DNA of 64,000 nucleotides from Ornithinicoccus sp045032955 (lineage in GTDB: Bacteria; Actinomycetota; Actinomycetes; Actinomycetales; Dermatophilaceae), in contig NZ_JBJFZU010000010.1 in NCBI RefSeq assembly GCF_045032955.1, positions 62,001 through 126,000 of the forward strand, given 5' to 3'. The position numbers and the translations under genes were made by a program. The notes under the pieces were generated by a model. The model was not told the DNA's origin, ran no database searches, and saw only the letters and a program-made list of their open reading frames with translations. Positions 33,574 to 42,979 of this stretch are shown here, piece by piece (the first letter of the stretch is position 1; each line of letters starts with the position of its first letter).

Positions 33574-36500
33574 GTGAGTGACGGCGATCCCAAGAACGGC
33601 CCTGGTCCGGACGAGTCCTCCAGCGGTATGCCCGGCCAGCGGCCGACTCCCGGGTCGGGAGGCGCCGGATCCGGTGGGCCGTCCTCGGTCGGCGGGCCCG
33701 GACGGGGCCCGGGCGGTGGCGGTCCGGGGGGCTCGGGTCCGTCCCGGCCGGGACGGGGCCGCACCGGTGGCATGCCGCGCGGGCGGCTCATCCCGACCGT
33801 CCTCATCGTCGTCGCCGTGGTGGCCCTGGTGGGCTGGGGAGCCACCCTGTGGACCGACGTGCTGTGGTACGAGTCGCTCGGCTTCCGTCAGGTGCTCGTC
33901 ACCCGGCTGCTGACCCAGGTCGGCCTCTTCGTGGTCGCCGGTGCGCTGACCGGCGGCATCGTCTGGTCCGGGCTCTGGCTGGCCTGGCGGCACCGGCCGA
34001 TCTACGCGCCCTCCACGCCGGAGCAGGCGGCGCTGGACCGGTACCGCAGCGCGCTGGACCCGGTCCGCCGGCTCGTCTTCGTCGCGGTCCCTGCGGTGCT
34101 CGGTCTCTTCGCCGGCACGGCCGCCGCCGCCCAGTGGCAGACCGTGCTGCTCTTCATCAACCGGCAGCCCTTCGGCGAGGTCGACCCTGAGTTCGGGATG
34201 GACGTCGGGTTCTTCGTCTTCAGCCTGCCCTTCTGGCAGATGGTCGTGTCCTTCGGCACGCTGGTGCTCGGACTCAGCCTGATCGGGGCGCTGCTGACCC
34301 ACTACATCTACGGCGGCGTCCAGCTGCAGCCGACCTCCCGGGGCCAGCGCACCACGAACGCGGCCCGGATCCACCTGGCGGTGCTGCTCGGGCTGATCCT
34401 CGTCGTCCGCGCCGGCGGCTACTGGATCGAGCGGTTCTCCCTCTCGATGACCCAGCACGCGCGCATCACGGGTATGACCTACACCGACGCCACCGCGCTG
34501 CTGCCCACCCGCAGCATCCTGGCGGTGGCCGCGCTGCTGTGCGCCGCCTTCTTCATCGCCACCATCTGGACCAAGGCGTGGCGGCTGCCCGTCATCGGGC
34601 TGGCCGGACTGCTGGTGGTCGCGCTGGTGCTGGGCGGGGCATACCCCTCGCTGGTGCAGCAGTTCCGGGTGAACCCCTCGGAGGCCCAGCTGGAGGCTCC
34701 CTACATCCAGCGGGCGATCGACTCGACCCTCAGCGCCTACGGCCTCGAGGACATCGAGATGACCGACTACAACGCGGTGACCGAGGCCGAGCCGGGCCAG
34801 CTGCGCAGCGACGCTGACACCATCCCCGGCATCCGGATCGTGGACCCCTCGGTCGTCTCGCCGACGTTCCGGCAGCTGCAGGGTGTGCGCAACTACTACC
34901 AGTTCCCGGAGGCGCTCGACGTCGACCGCTACGAGGTCGACGGCGAGCTGGTCGACACCGTGATCGCGGTCCGCGAGCTCAACCTGGACGGCATCTCCGC
35001 GGACCAGCGCAACTGGGTGAACGACCACACGGTCTACACCCACGGGTTCGGGGTGGTGGCCAGCTACGGCAACCGTCGCTCCACCGAGGGCGAGCCGATC
35101 CTCTTCGAGCAGAACATCCCGCCGGTGGGTGCCTTGGGTGACTACGAGCCGCGAATCTACTTCGGTGAGTCCTCACCCGACTACTCGATCGTCGGCGCCC
35201 CGGAGGGCCAGGACGACCGGGAGCTCGACTACCCCGTCAGCGGCCAGGAGACCGGTGAGATCCGCAACACCTACAGCGGCGGCGGCGGGGTCGCGATGGG
35301 CACCTTCGTGCGCCGGGCGGCCTACGCGATCAAGCACCGGCAGATCGAGATCATGCTCTCGGACTCGGTGAACGAGGAGTCGCGGATGCTGGATCACCGC
35401 GAGCCCCGTGACCGGGTCGAGCGGGTGGCCCCGTGGCTGCGTCTGGACGGCAACCCCTATCCGGCGGTCGTCGACGGGCGGGTGAAGTGGATCGTGGACG
35501 GGTACACCGTCAGCGACCGCTACCCCTACAGCCAGATGGAGGAGCTGGGCGAGGTCACCGTCGACTCGCTGCAGAGCGCCGCCAACATCGAGGGGATCGG
35601 CCCCGGTCAGGTCAACTACATCCGCAACTCGGTCAAGGCCACCGTGGACGCCTACGACGGCAGCGTCGACCTGTACGCCTGGGACGAGGAGGACCCCCTG
35701 CTCAAGGCCTGGTCCTCGGCCTTCGACAACTCGGTGCAGCCGCTGTCCGCGATCGACGGTGAGCTGATGTCGCACCTGCGTTACCCCGAGGACCTGTTCA
35801 AGGTGCAGCGCGAGGTGCTCTCCCGCTACCACGTGGACGACGCGGGCTCGTTCTTCACCGGCCAGGACTTCTGGGCGGTCTCCGAGGACCCCAGTGTGGA
35901 AGGTGACAACCAGCCGGACATGCCGCCGCACTACCTGTCGGTGACGATGCCCGGGCAGGAGGAGCCGACGTTCAGCCTGACCACGACCTACATCCCGCGG
36001 GGCAACGAGCGGCAGAACCTCACTGGCTACATGGCCGTGGACGCGGATGCCGGCACCACCGCCGGGGAACGGCGGGACGGCTACGGCCAGATGCGCATGC
36101 TGGTGCTGCCCCGGGACACCACGGTGCGCGGACCCGGGCAGTTCCAGAACGACATCAACTCCTCGGACGCCAACTCCGACGCCTTCGGGCAGACGTTGTC
36201 CCAGTTCCTCAACCTGAACCGGAGCAGCGAGTCCTCCGAGGTGCTGCTGGGCAACCTGCTCACCCTCCCGGTCGGTGGTGGGCTGCTCTACGTGGAGCCG
36301 GTCTACGTGCAGGCGCAGGGCGGCAACGCCTACCCGCTGCAGCGGATCGTCGTCGTCGCCTTCGGCAACGACCTCGCCTGGTCGGACACCCTGGACGGCG
36401 CGCTCGACGAGCTCTTCGGCGGGGACTCCGGGGCCACCGCGGGTGACGCCGGGGACTCCGGACCGGTGGACGAGGACGGCGAGGTCATCGACCCGATCCC

Positions 36501-36783
36501 GGGCGAGGGTGACGAGGGTTCCGGCGAGGGCGAGACCCCGGAGGAGCCGGCCGAGCCGGTCGACCCCGACGGTGACCTCGCGCAGGCCCTGGCCGACGTC
36601 GAGGCCGCCTACGAGGAGGGCCAGGAGGCCCTGGCGGACAGCGACTGGGTCGCCTACGGCGAGGCCCAGGAGCGGCTGCAGGAGGCGATCGCGCGGGCGA
36701 TCGAGGCCAGCCCCGAGGGTGGCTCGGTCAGCATCGAGGACGGGGGCGGCGCCGACGACGCCGCCCAGACGGAGGCGCCCTGA
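33574..36783 (+). CDS. UPF0182 family large membrane protein
   Basis: A 1069-residue membrane protein. The N-terminus is Gly/Pro-rich and disordered, then about seven transmembrane helices occupy residues ~70-370 (first: RLIPTVLIVVAVVALVGWGA; the family signature TDVLWYESLGFRQV follows). A large extracytoplasmic domain (~370-930) comes next, with FRVNPSEAQLEAPYIQRAI and VRNYYQFPEALDVDRYEVDG. The end is an acidic Gly/Glu tail with a helical segment (DLAQALADVEAAYEEGQEALADSD). It matches mycobacterial Rv3193c. Function unknown. GTG start with TAGGCT 6 nt upstream and no Shine-Dalgarno, so probably leaderless. Confidence 0.92.
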   Translation: MSDGDPKNGPGPDESSSGMPGQRPTPGSGGAGSGGPSSVGGPGRGPGGGGPGGSGPSRPGRGRTGGMPRGRLIPTVLIVVAVVALVGWGATLWTDVLWYESLGFRQVLVTRLLTQVGLFVVAGALTGGIVWSGLWLAWRHRPIYAPSTPEQAALDRYRSALDPVRRLVFVAVPAVLGLFAGTAAAAQWQTVLLFINRQPFGEVDPEFGMDVGFFVFSLPFWQMVVSFGTLVLGLSLIGALLTHYIYGGVQLQPTSRGQRTTNAARIHLAVLLGLILVVRAGGYWIERFSLSMTQHARITGMTYTDATALLPTRSILAVAALLCAAFFIATIWTKAWRLPVIGLAGLLVVALVLGGAYPSLVQQFRVNPSEAQLEAPYIQRAIDSTLSAYGLEDIEMTDYNAVTEAEPGQLRSDADTIPGIRIVDPSVVSPTFRQLQGVRNYYQFPEALDVDRYEVDGELVDTVIAVRELNLDGISADQRNWVNDHTVYTHGFGVVASYGNRRSTEGEPILFEQNIPPVGALGDYEPRIYFGESSPDYSIVGAPEGQDDRELDYPVSGQETGEIRNTYSGGGGVAMGTFVRRAAYAIKHRQIEIMLSDSVNEESRMLDHREPRDRVERVAPWLRLDGNPYPAVVDGRVKWIVDGYTVSDRYPYSQMEELGEVTVDSLQSAANIEGIGPGQVNYIRNSVKATVDAYDGSVDLYAWDEEDPLLKAWSSAFDNSVQPLSAIDGELMSHLRYPEDLFKVQREVLSRYHVDDAGSFFTGQDFWAVSEDPSVEGDNQPDMPPHYLSVTMPGQEEPTFSLTTTYIPRGNERQNLTGYMAVDADAGTTAGERRDGYGQMRMLVLPRDTTVRGPGQFQNDINSSDANSDAFGQTLSQFLNLNRSSESSEVLLGNLLTLPVGGGLLYVEPVYVQAQGGNAYPLQRIVVVAFGNDLAWSDTLDGALDELFGGDSGATAGDAGDSGPVDEDGEVIDPIPGEGDEGSGEGETPEEPAEPVDPDGDLAQALADVEAAYEEGQEALADSDWVAYGEAQERLQEAIARAIEASPEGGSVSIEDGGGADDAAQTEAP

Positions 36784-36834
36784 CCGGGGCGCCCCGTCGG
36801 GGCTGGTCCGTGCCGGCCCTGTCGGCCCCCGATT

Positions 36835-36862
36835 TTGCCTCGGCGTCGCGATGACGTAACGT
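36835..36862 (+). promoter_or_regulatory. Predicted promoter of initiator tRNA
   Basis: -35 TTGCCT (36835-36840), 16-nt spacer, -10 TAACGT (36857-36862). It would start transcription near 36870, just before the tRNA 5' end. The local AT-rich patch supports it. Confidence 0.55.
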
Positions 36863-36876
36863 AGGAATCGCAACGA

Positions 36877-36950
36877 CGCGGGGTGGAGCAGTTCGGTAGC
36901 TCGCCGGGCTCATAACCCGGAGGTCGTAGGTTCAAATCCTACCCCCGCTA
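36877..36950 (+). tRNA. Initiator tRNA-fMet (CAT)
   Basis: A full cloverleaf with 7-bp acceptor stem (CGCGGGG/CCCCGCT), D arm GAGC-GCTC, anticodon stem CCGGG/CCCGG, loop CTCATAA with CAT anticodon at 36911-36913, and T arm GTAGG-TTCAAAT-CCTAC. The C1-U72 mismatch and the three consecutive G-C pairs at the base of the anticodon stem are initiator features. The 3' CCA is not encoded. Followed by a perfect terminator. Confidence 0.96.
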
Positions 36951-36971
36951 CGCAGCGCGTCGAACGCGGTC

Positions 36972-37002
36972 GAGAGGCCCGGACCAGTGGTCCGGGCCTC
37001 TC
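36972..37002 (+). terminator. Hairpin terminator after tRNA-fMet
   Basis: A perfect 14-bp stem (GAGAGGCCCGGACC with its complement) and an AGT loop, 21 nt after the tRNA. It ends the single-gene tRNA unit before the M16 peptidase genes. Confidence 0.9.
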
Positions 37003-37040
37003 GCACGTCCGCCCCGGATGGGACGTAGGGTGTTCGTCCT

Positions 37041-38315
37041 ATGCCCCCCACCTTCCCCGTCACCAGCACCACCCTGGACAACGGACTCCGGGTGGTGGTG
37101 AGCGAGGACCACGCCGTCCCCAGCGTCTCGCTGAGCCTCTGGGTGGACGTCGGCTCCCGCCACGAGCAGCCCGGGCGCACCGGGCTGGCGCACCTCTTCG
37201 AGCACCTGATGTTCGAGGGCAGCGAGCTGGTGGGGGAGGGCGAGCACATGAGCACCCTGATGGCGCACGGCGGGCGGGCGAACGCGACCACCAGCTTCGA
37301 CCGCACCGCCTACGTCGAGTCGGTGCCGAGCAACGCCCTGGAGCTGGCGCTGTGGCTGGAGGCGGACCGGCAGGGGCACCTGCTGAGCGCGCTGACGCAG
37401 GAGAACCTGGACGTCCAGCGGGACGTCGTGGTCGAGGAGAAGCACCAGCGCTACGACACCGCCCCCTACGGCACCGCGCTGGCCCAGGTCTGCGAGCTGG
37501 TCCTGCCCGAGGGGCACCCCTACCGGCACCCGACGATCGGGTCGATGGAGGACCTGGCCGCGGCCAGCCTGCAGGACACCCACGACTTCTACCGGGCGCA
37601 CTACGGCCCCGCAACCAGCGTGCTGACCCTGGTGGGCGACGTCACCCCGGAGACCGGCGTGGCCCTCGCCGAGCGTTACCTGGGCCACCTGGAGGGCGAG
37701 ACGCTGCCGCGCCCGGCGCCGACGCCGCCGCTGGGGCCGTTGCCCGCACCGGTGCGCCGCGAGCTGGTCGAGGACGTGCCCTCCGAACGTCTCTACCTGG
37801 GCTTCCGGCTGCCTGCGGTCACGGACCCGCAGTTCCTCGCCTGCGCCCTGGCCCTGGACGCGCTCGGCGCACTGTCGGTGTCCCGGCTGCACCACCGTCT
37901 GCTGCGGCGCGAGGAGAGCGTCAGCGGATGCTCGGCGGTCGCCCTCGGGCTGCGCGACGGGGTCTCCGTCGGTCTGCTCGTCCTGGACGTCAGCGACGGG
38001 GTCGAGCCCGGTGCGGTCGAGGAGCAGGTGGGGACGGTGCTGCGCGAGTTCGCCGAGGACGGACCGACCGCCGGGGAGCTGGAGGCCTCCCGCGCGGACA
38101 CCGAGCGGTCCTGGCTGGAGGCGATGGCCGGGTACGACGAGCGGGCCGAGCTGCTCAGCCGCGCCAGCCTGGTCTTCGGGGACCCGCAGCAGGTGAACCA
38201 GCACCTCGGCGAGGTGATGGCGGTGACCGCGGAGCAGGTGCGCCGTGCCGCCGCGCGCTGGGTCGTGCCCGAAGCGATCGGCACCCTGGTCTACCGCCGT
38301 CCGGAGCAGGTATGA
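37041..38315 (+). CDS. M16 family zinc metallopeptidase (catalytic subunit)
   Basis: A 424-residue insulinase-type peptidase. The inverted zinc motif HLFEHLMFEG (HxxEH) lies at about residues 54-63, with the downstream Glu in VQRDVVVEEKHQR. Then come YGPATSVLTLVGDV and a second half with FRLPAVTDPQFLA. M16 enzymes of this size work as pairs of one active and one inactive subunit degrading short peptides. ATG at 37041, with TAGGGT 9 nt upstream and no Shine-Dalgarno. It overlaps the next M16 gene by 4 nt (ATGA). Confidence 0.92.
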   Translation: MPPTFPVTSTTLDNGLRVVVSEDHAVPSVSLSLWVDVGSRHEQPGRTGLAHLFEHLMFEGSELVGEGEHMSTLMAHGGRANATTSFDRTAYVESVPSNALELALWLEADRQGHLLSALTQENLDVQRDVVVEEKHQRYDTAPYGTALAQVCELVLPEGHPYRHPTIGSMEDLAAASLQDTHDFYRAHYGPATSVLTLVGDVTPETGVALAERYLGHLEGETLPRPAPTPPLGPLPAPVRRELVEDVPSERLYLGFRLPAVTDPQFLACALALDALGALSVSRLHHRLLRREESVSGCSAVALGLRDGVSVGLLVLDVSDGVEPGAVEEQVGTVLREFAEDGPTAGELEASRADTERSWLEAMAGYDERAELLSRASLVFGDPQQVNQHLGEVMAVTAEQVRRAAARWVVPEAIGTLVYRRPEQV

Positions 38316-39676
38316 GCGGCGCCGAGCGGGTGCTGACCCGCCCCACCGTCGGAGCGCCGGTGCCGTGGGCTTTCCCCGAACCGGCCACCAGCATCCTCCC
38401 GAACGGGCTGCGCCTGCTCCTGGTGCACCAGCCCGGCCAGCACGTGCTGTCCCTGCGGATGACGCTGCCGGCGCCGGTGTCGCACGAAGAGCCGGGGACC
38501 GAGGGGTCCACGCTGCTGATGGTGCAGAGCCTGGACGAGGGCACGGACCGGCACACCGCCGACGAGCTCGCCGAACTGAGCGAACGGCACGGGATCGCGC
38601 TCGGCGGCGGCGCGGGGGAGCGGGGCGTGCACCTGGGCGTGGAGGTGACCGCACGGCACCTGCCGGTGGCGCTGGAGCTGGTCGGCGAGTGCCTGACTGC
38701 CCCTACCTTCCCTGGCCCGGAGGTGGCCCGCCTGGCGCGGCACCGGATGGCCGACATCGCGCACGAGCGGGCCGACCCCGGCTCCCGTGCCTCAGCCGAG
38801 CTGCGGGGCGCCTACTTCGACCCGCGGGACCGGCCGCACCGACCCCTCGGCGGCACCCCGGAGAGCGTCGGCTCGCTCACCCCCGACGTGCTGCGCGCCC
38901 GGCACGCCGCCCTGGGGCCGACGGGCGGGGCCGTCGTGCTGGCCGGTGACCTCTCCACCGTGGACGGCCCGGAGCAGCTGCTGGCCCGCACGCTGGGCGC
39001 CTGGAGCGCCGGGGCGCCGCAGGCCCCGACCCCTCCCGGGCCGGCGCGACGGGCCGACGACGCCGCCCGGCTGGTGCTGGTCCGCCGACCGGGCCTGGCC
39101 CAGACCGAGCTGGCTCTGGCTCGGCCTGGGCCGGACCGGCGCACCGCGCACGGCTGGGGCACCTACCAGGCCCTCAGCCTGCTGCTGGGCGGGTCACCGC
39201 ACGCACGGCTGGACCGCGTGCTCCGGGAGGAGCGCGGCTACACCTACGGAATGCGGCTGGGCTTCCGGCCCCGCTCGGTCGGCGGCCAGTGCGTGGTGGG
39301 TGGGTCGGTGCGCAGCGACGCGACCCTGCCCGCGACGGAGCAGCTGCTGAGCATCCTGGACGTCGCCGGCGCCGAGCTGACCACCCGGGAGGTGCGCGAG
39401 GCGGCGGACTTCACCGCGATGACCGCTCCCGGCCGCTACCTGACCGCCGACGCGGTCGCGGACGAGATCGTCTCCCTGGTGGGTGACGGGCTGGAGCCGG
39501 GCACCGTCACCCGGACCCTGGCACAGCTGCACGACCTGACCCGGGACCAGGCAGCGGCGGCCTGGGACGAGGTGCGTCGGGGTCCGGGCTGGACGGTGGT
39601 CGCGGTAGGCGACCCGGAGCAGATCGACGCCCTGGCCGACCTCGGGCTCGGTCCGGTCCGGGTGGTGGAGGGCTGA
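38312..39676 (+). CDS. M16 family peptidase, inactive partner subunit
   Basis: A 454-residue M16-fold protein lacking HxxEH: the equivalent region reads STLLMVQSLDEGTDRHT. Retained fold elements are LPNGLRLLLVHQPGQHVLSLRMTLPAPVSHEEPG and the C-terminal substrate-binding segment LREERGYTYGMRLGFRPRSVGGQCVVGGSV, which carries the R/Y pair used by active partners. It most likely forms a heterodimer with the preceding gene, as in two-gene M16B pairs. The ATGA overlap implies coupled translation. It ends 16 nt before the convergent hisN gene. Confidence 0.88.
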   Translation: MSGAERVLTRPTVGAPVPWAFPEPATSILPNGLRLLLVHQPGQHVLSLRMTLPAPVSHEEPGTEGSTLLMVQSLDEGTDRHTADELAELSERHGIALGGGAGERGVHLGVEVTARHLPVALELVGECLTAPTFPGPEVARLARHRMADIAHERADPGSRASAELRGAYFDPRDRPHRPLGGTPESVGSLTPDVLRARHAALGPTGGAVVLAGDLSTVDGPEQLLARTLGAWSAGAPQAPTPPGPARRADDAARLVLVRRPGLAQTELALARPGPDRRTAHGWGTYQALSLLLGGSPHARLDRVLREERGYTYGMRLGFRPRSVGGQCVVGGSVRSDATLPATEQLLSILDVAGAELTTREVREAADFTAMTAPGRYLTADAVADEIVSLVGDGLEPGTVTRTLAQLHDLTRDQAAAAWDEVRRGPGWTVVAVGDPEQIDALADLGLGPVRVVEG

Positions 39677-39692
39677 GCCACCCCGTCGGCAC

Positions 39693-40514
39693 TCAGCCCT
39701 GGGGGCCCTCGCCCGGGGCGAGCACACCGAGCAGCTGGTCGTGCAGCCGGCCGTTGGAGGAGATGACCGGGTGGCCCCCCGCCCGCACGCCCAGCGGCCG
39801 GGCCGCGTCGGCACCCGAAGGATCGGTGACCTGCCCCCCCGCCTCGCGCACCAGCGGCGCGAGAGTGGCCATCTGGACCGGGTCGCCCCAGGCACCCAGG
39901 CCGGCGTCCACGGCGCCCTCGGCGACCAGTGTGTGGCTCCAGAACTCACCGTAGGCGCGGGTACGCCATACCCGGTCGGTCAGGTCGCGGAAGCCGTCGC
40001 CGTGCGGCCCGTGCACCCAGGCGGCGACGTCGTCCGCGGACAGCGACGCGTGCTCCAGCACCGAGGTCTGAGAGACGCCGACGCGGCGCGCCCGGGTCAG
40101 GTTCCGGCCGGTCCAGGTGCCCGAACCCACCCCGGCCCACCACCGGCGGTTCAGGGTGGGGGCGGCCACCAGGCCGAGCACCGGCTGGTCCTCGATGACG
40201 AGCGAGATCAGGGTGGCCCACACGGGCACCCCGCGGACGTAGTTGGCGGTCCCGTCGATCGGGTCCAGCACCCAGCGACGGTCACCGTGGCCGGTCGCCT
40301 CCAGGGTGCGGCCCTCCACCCGGTCCCGGGGACGGGTCCGCTGCAGCTGGTGCCGCAGCAGCTCCTCCAGCCGGGTGGCGGCCGAGGTGGTCAGCGCGCC
40401 GTCCGGACCCACCTGGACCTCCAGGTCCAGGGATCCGAAGAGCTCCAGCGCGGTGCGCTCGACCGCGTCCGCGAGGACGTGGGCGAGGCGCAGGTCGTCG
40501 TCGTAGCCGGGCAC
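39693..40514 (-). CDS. hisN: Inositol monophosphatase family protein, probable histidinol-phosphatase
   Basis: A 273-residue Mg2+-dependent phosphatase. Core motif WVLDPIDGTANYVRGVPVWATLISL; upstream acidic ligand in DRVEGRT; C-terminal GAWGDPVQMATLAPLVREAGGQVTDPSG, where the Trp-Gly-Asp-Pro supplies the last metal Asp. Actinobacterial HisN has this size and pattern, but other small phosphomonoesters are possible substrates. It is the last gene of a minus-strand run, 27 nt after rsgA. A TACCGT box 7 nt before its GTG could also give it a private leaderless promoter. Confidence 0.8.
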   Translation of the reverse strand: MPGYDDDLRLAHVLADAVERTALELFGSLDLEVQVGPDGALTTSAATRLEELLRHQLQRTRPRDRVEGRTLEATGHGDRRWVLDPIDGTANYVRGVPVWATLISLVIEDQPVLGLVAAPTLNRRWWAGVGSGTWTGRNLTRARRVGVSQTSVLEHASLSADDVAAWVHGPHGDGFRDLTDRVWRTRAYGEFWSHTLVAEGAVDAGLGAWGDPVQMATLAPLVREAGGQVTDPSGADAARPLGVRAGGHPVISSNGRLHDQLLGVLAPGEGPQG

Positions 40515-40541
40515 GCCCTCACGGTAGCCGCTGGCCGGTGA

Positions 40542-41573
40542 TCAGCCGCGCTCATCCCCGGTGCGGCTGCGCAGCAGCCGGCGCAGCGAGTCGAGACGCT
40601 CCCGGCCGGCCTCCCCGGCCCGCCCCTGGTCCACCCAGTCGTCCAGGGCGCACTCCGGCTCGTCGTGACCGCAGCCACGGGGGCAGCCCTGGGTACCGGG
40701 GGCCAGGTCGTCGAAGTGCTCCACGAAGGTGTCCGGGTCGACGTGGCCCAGGCCGAAGGAGCGCACCCCGGGGGTGTCGACAACCCAGCCGCCGCCGGGC
40801 AGCTCGAGGGCGATCGCCGCGCTCGAGGTATGCCGCCCGCGCCCGGTCACCGCGTTCACCGCACCCACCGCCCGGGAGGCGTCCGGCACCAGGGCGTTCA
40901 CCAGCGTCGACTTGCCCACCCCCGAGTGGCCGATCAGCACGCTGGTCCGGTCGGCCAGCAGCTCGCGCACCCGCTGCACGGAGTCCCGGTCCAGCAGCGG
41001 TGCCCCGGGCTGCCCGCCGGCGCTGCGGGTGACGACGTGCGGGACGTCGAGCGCGGTGTAGTGCCGCAGGAAGTCCTCGGCCGGGGCCAGGTCGGCCTTG
41101 GTGAGCACCAGCAGCGGTCGGAGCCCGGCGTCGTAGGCCGCGACCAGGCAGCGGTCGACCATCCGCGCCCGCGGCTCCGGGTCCGCCAGCGCGGTGACCA
41201 CGACCAGCTGCTCGGCATTGGCGACGATGACCCGCTCCACGGTGTCGCTGTCGTCGGCGCTGCGCCGCAGCACGGTCCGGCGCTCCTCGACCCGCACGAT
41301 CCGGGCCAGGGTGTCCGCGGTCCCGGTGGTGTCGCCGACCATCGCCACCCGGTCGCCGACGACGATCCGGCTGCGGCCCAGCTCCCGGGCGCGCATCGCC
41401 ATCACGACCTCATCCCCGACCCGGGTCGTGTAGCGGCCGCGGTCGACCGTCGTCACCACTCCGAGGACGGCGTCCGTGTGCGCGGGGCGCTCCTTGGTGC
41501 GCGGACGGGAGCCGCGCCGGGAGGCACGGATCGGCACGTCCGACTCGTCCAGGTGGTCGTAGCGCCCGCTCAT
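40542..41573 (-). CDS. rsgA: Ribosome small-subunit GTPase RsgA
   Basis: A 343-residue circularly permuted GTPase acting in late 30S assembly. Order of G motifs is permuted: G4 LVLTKADL, then G1 IGHSGVGKSTLVNAL, then G3 VVDTPGVRSFGL. The N-terminal OB fold (VVTTVDRGRYTTRVGDEVVMAMRARE) and the C-terminal zinc knuckle (GCPRGCGHDEPECALDDW: Cys, Cys, His, Cys) are present. ATG start overlaps the aroA stop by 4 nt. The aroA-rsgA pairing is conserved in actinobacteria (Rv3227-Rv3228). Confidence 0.95.
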   Translation of the reverse strand: MSGRYDHLDESDVPIRASRRGSRPRTKERPAHTDAVLGVVTTVDRGRYTTRVGDEVVMAMRARELGRSRIVVGDRVAMVGDTTGTADTLARIVRVEERRTVLRRSADDSDTVERVIVANAEQLVVVTALADPEPRARMVDRCLVAAYDAGLRPLLVLTKADLAPAEDFLRHYTALDVPHVVTRSAGGQPGAPLLDRDSVQRVRELLADRTSVLIGHSGVGKSTLVNALVPDASRAVGAVNAVTGRGRHTSSAAIALELPGGGWVVDTPGVRSFGLGHVDPDTFVEHFDDLAPGTQGCPRGCGHDEPECALDDWVDQGRAGEAGRERLDSLRRLLRSRTGDERG

Positions 41574-42979
41574 CCGGCCGACCCTGTCGTGCCGCTGATG
41601 CCGCTGCCGCCGATGTTGCTGGTCGCGACCGCGCGCTCCCAGGCCCGGTCGAAGCCGGGGAAGGTCTTGCCCGCGGTGGCGACGTCGACGACCCGGACCC
41701 CGGGGACCCGGGCGCCGACCACCGCGGCGAACATCGCCATCCGGTGGTCGTGGTAGGTCTGCAGCGTCGCGGGCCGCAGCGGCGCGGGGTCGATGACCAG
41801 GCCGTCGTCGGTCTCCCGGGCGTCCGCGCCCAGCCGGGAGAGCTCGGTCACCAGCGCGGCGAGCCGGTCGGTCTCGTGCCCCCGAAGGTGGCCGATGCCC
41901 CGCAGCCGGCTCGGTCCCTGCGCCAGCGCGGCGAGCGCGGCCACGACCGGGGTCAGCTCGCCCACCTCGGAGAGGTCGAGGTCGACCCCCCGCAGGCGTC
42001 CGTCGGGGCCGCCGTCGGCGACCAGCCCGTCGGCGCTGAGCCGGGTGCCGGCGCCCATGGACGCCAGGATCGTGCGCATCCGGTCACCGGGCTGGGTGGT
42101 CACGGCGGGCCAGTCCGGGACGACGACGCGCCCGCCGGTCACCGCGGCGAGGGCGAGGAAGGGGGCCGCCGAGGACAGGTCCGGCTCGACCGTGACGTCG
42201 AACGGGTCGACCGGCCCCGGGCGCACCACCCAGCTGGTCGGGGTGGGCCGCTCGACCTGCACCCCGACCCGGGCCAGCACCTCGAGCGTCATCTCGATGT
42301 GCGGCAGGCTGGGGACGTCCCGCCCGACGTGCTCGAGGCGCAGCCCGTCGGGGTATGCCGCGCCGGCCAGCAGCAGCGCGGAGACGAACTGCGAGCTGGC
42401 GGAGGCGTCGATCGGCACGCGGGGGACGGGCCGGGCCGTCCTGCCCGCGCCGTCGCCCCCGCCATCGGCGTGGTCCTCGTGGTCGTCACCCAGGGTTCGA
42501 CGCGGGCGACCGCTGCCGACGACGGTGAACGGCAGGGTCCCCCGGTCGTCGTCCTGCACGCCGATGCCGAGGGCCCGCAGTGCCGCGAGGACCGGCCCGA
42601 CCGGGCGGGTCCGGGCGCTGGGGTGGCCGTCGAAGTGCACCGGGCCGGTGGCCAGCCCGGCCAGCGGTGGCACGAAGCGCATCACCGTGCCGGCCTGTCC
42701 GCAGTCGACGTCGGTGTCCCCGACGAGGCCCCCGGGCGGGGGTGTCACGGACCAGCGGCCCTCGTCCGTGTCGTCCACGAGGGCCCCGAGCGCGCGCAGC
42801 GCGGCCACCATCCGCTCGCTGTCCTGGGAGCGGAGCGGGTGCCGCAGGGTGCTGACGCCTCCGGCGAGGGCCGCCAGCACGAGCCAGCGGTTGGTGAGCG
42901 ACTTGCTCCCCGGCACCCGCACCCGGGCGTGGACCGGTCCGGTGGGGGAGGGCGCGGCCCAGGTCGGTGCGTCCGTCAT
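41570..42979 (-). CDS. aroA: 3-phosphoshikimate 1-carboxyvinyltransferase (EPSP synthase)
   Basis: A 469-residue shikimate-pathway enzyme joining phosphoenolpyruvate to shikimate-3-phosphate. Motifs: PGSKSLTNRWLVLAAL (22-37), DCGQAGTVMRFVPPLAGL, IDASASSQFVSALLLAGA, HIEMTLEVL, EPDLSSAAPFLALAAV, RGHETDRLAAL, and YHDHRMAMFAAVVG. It carries an unusual Asp/His/Gly-rich stretch at residues ~160-186 (TLGDDHEDHADGGGDGAG) where most homologues have a short turn, which partly explains the greater length. It is coupled by 4-nt overlaps to the alpha/beta hydrolase upstream and rsgA downstream. Confidence 0.95.
   Translation of the reverse strand: MTDAPTWAAPSPTGPVHARVRVPGSKSLTNRWLVLAALAGGVSTLRHPLRSQDSERMVAALRALGALVDDTDEGRWSVTPPPGGLVGDTDVDCGQAGTVMRFVPPLAGLATGPVHFDGHPSARTRPVGPVLAALRALGIGVQDDDRGTLPFTVVGSGRPRRTLGDDHEDHADGGGDGAGRTARPVPRVPIDASASSQFVSALLLAGAAYPDGLRLEHVGRDVPSLPHIEMTLEVLARVGVQVERPTPTSWVVRPGPVDPFDVTVEPDLSSAAPFLALAAVTGGRVVVPDWPAVTTQPGDRMRTILASMGAGTRLSADGLVADGGPDGRLRGVDLDLSEVGELTPVVAALAALAQGPSRLRGIGHLRGHETDRLAALVTELSRLGADARETDDGLVIDPAPLRPATLQTYHDHRMAMFAAVVGARVPGVRVVDVATAGKTFPGFDRAWERAVATSNIGGSGISGTTGSAG

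Noticed and set aside
33130..35043. 637-codon minus-strand ORF opposite UPF0182
   Set aside because: Antisense shadow of the membrane-domain coding region; the translation is low complexity.
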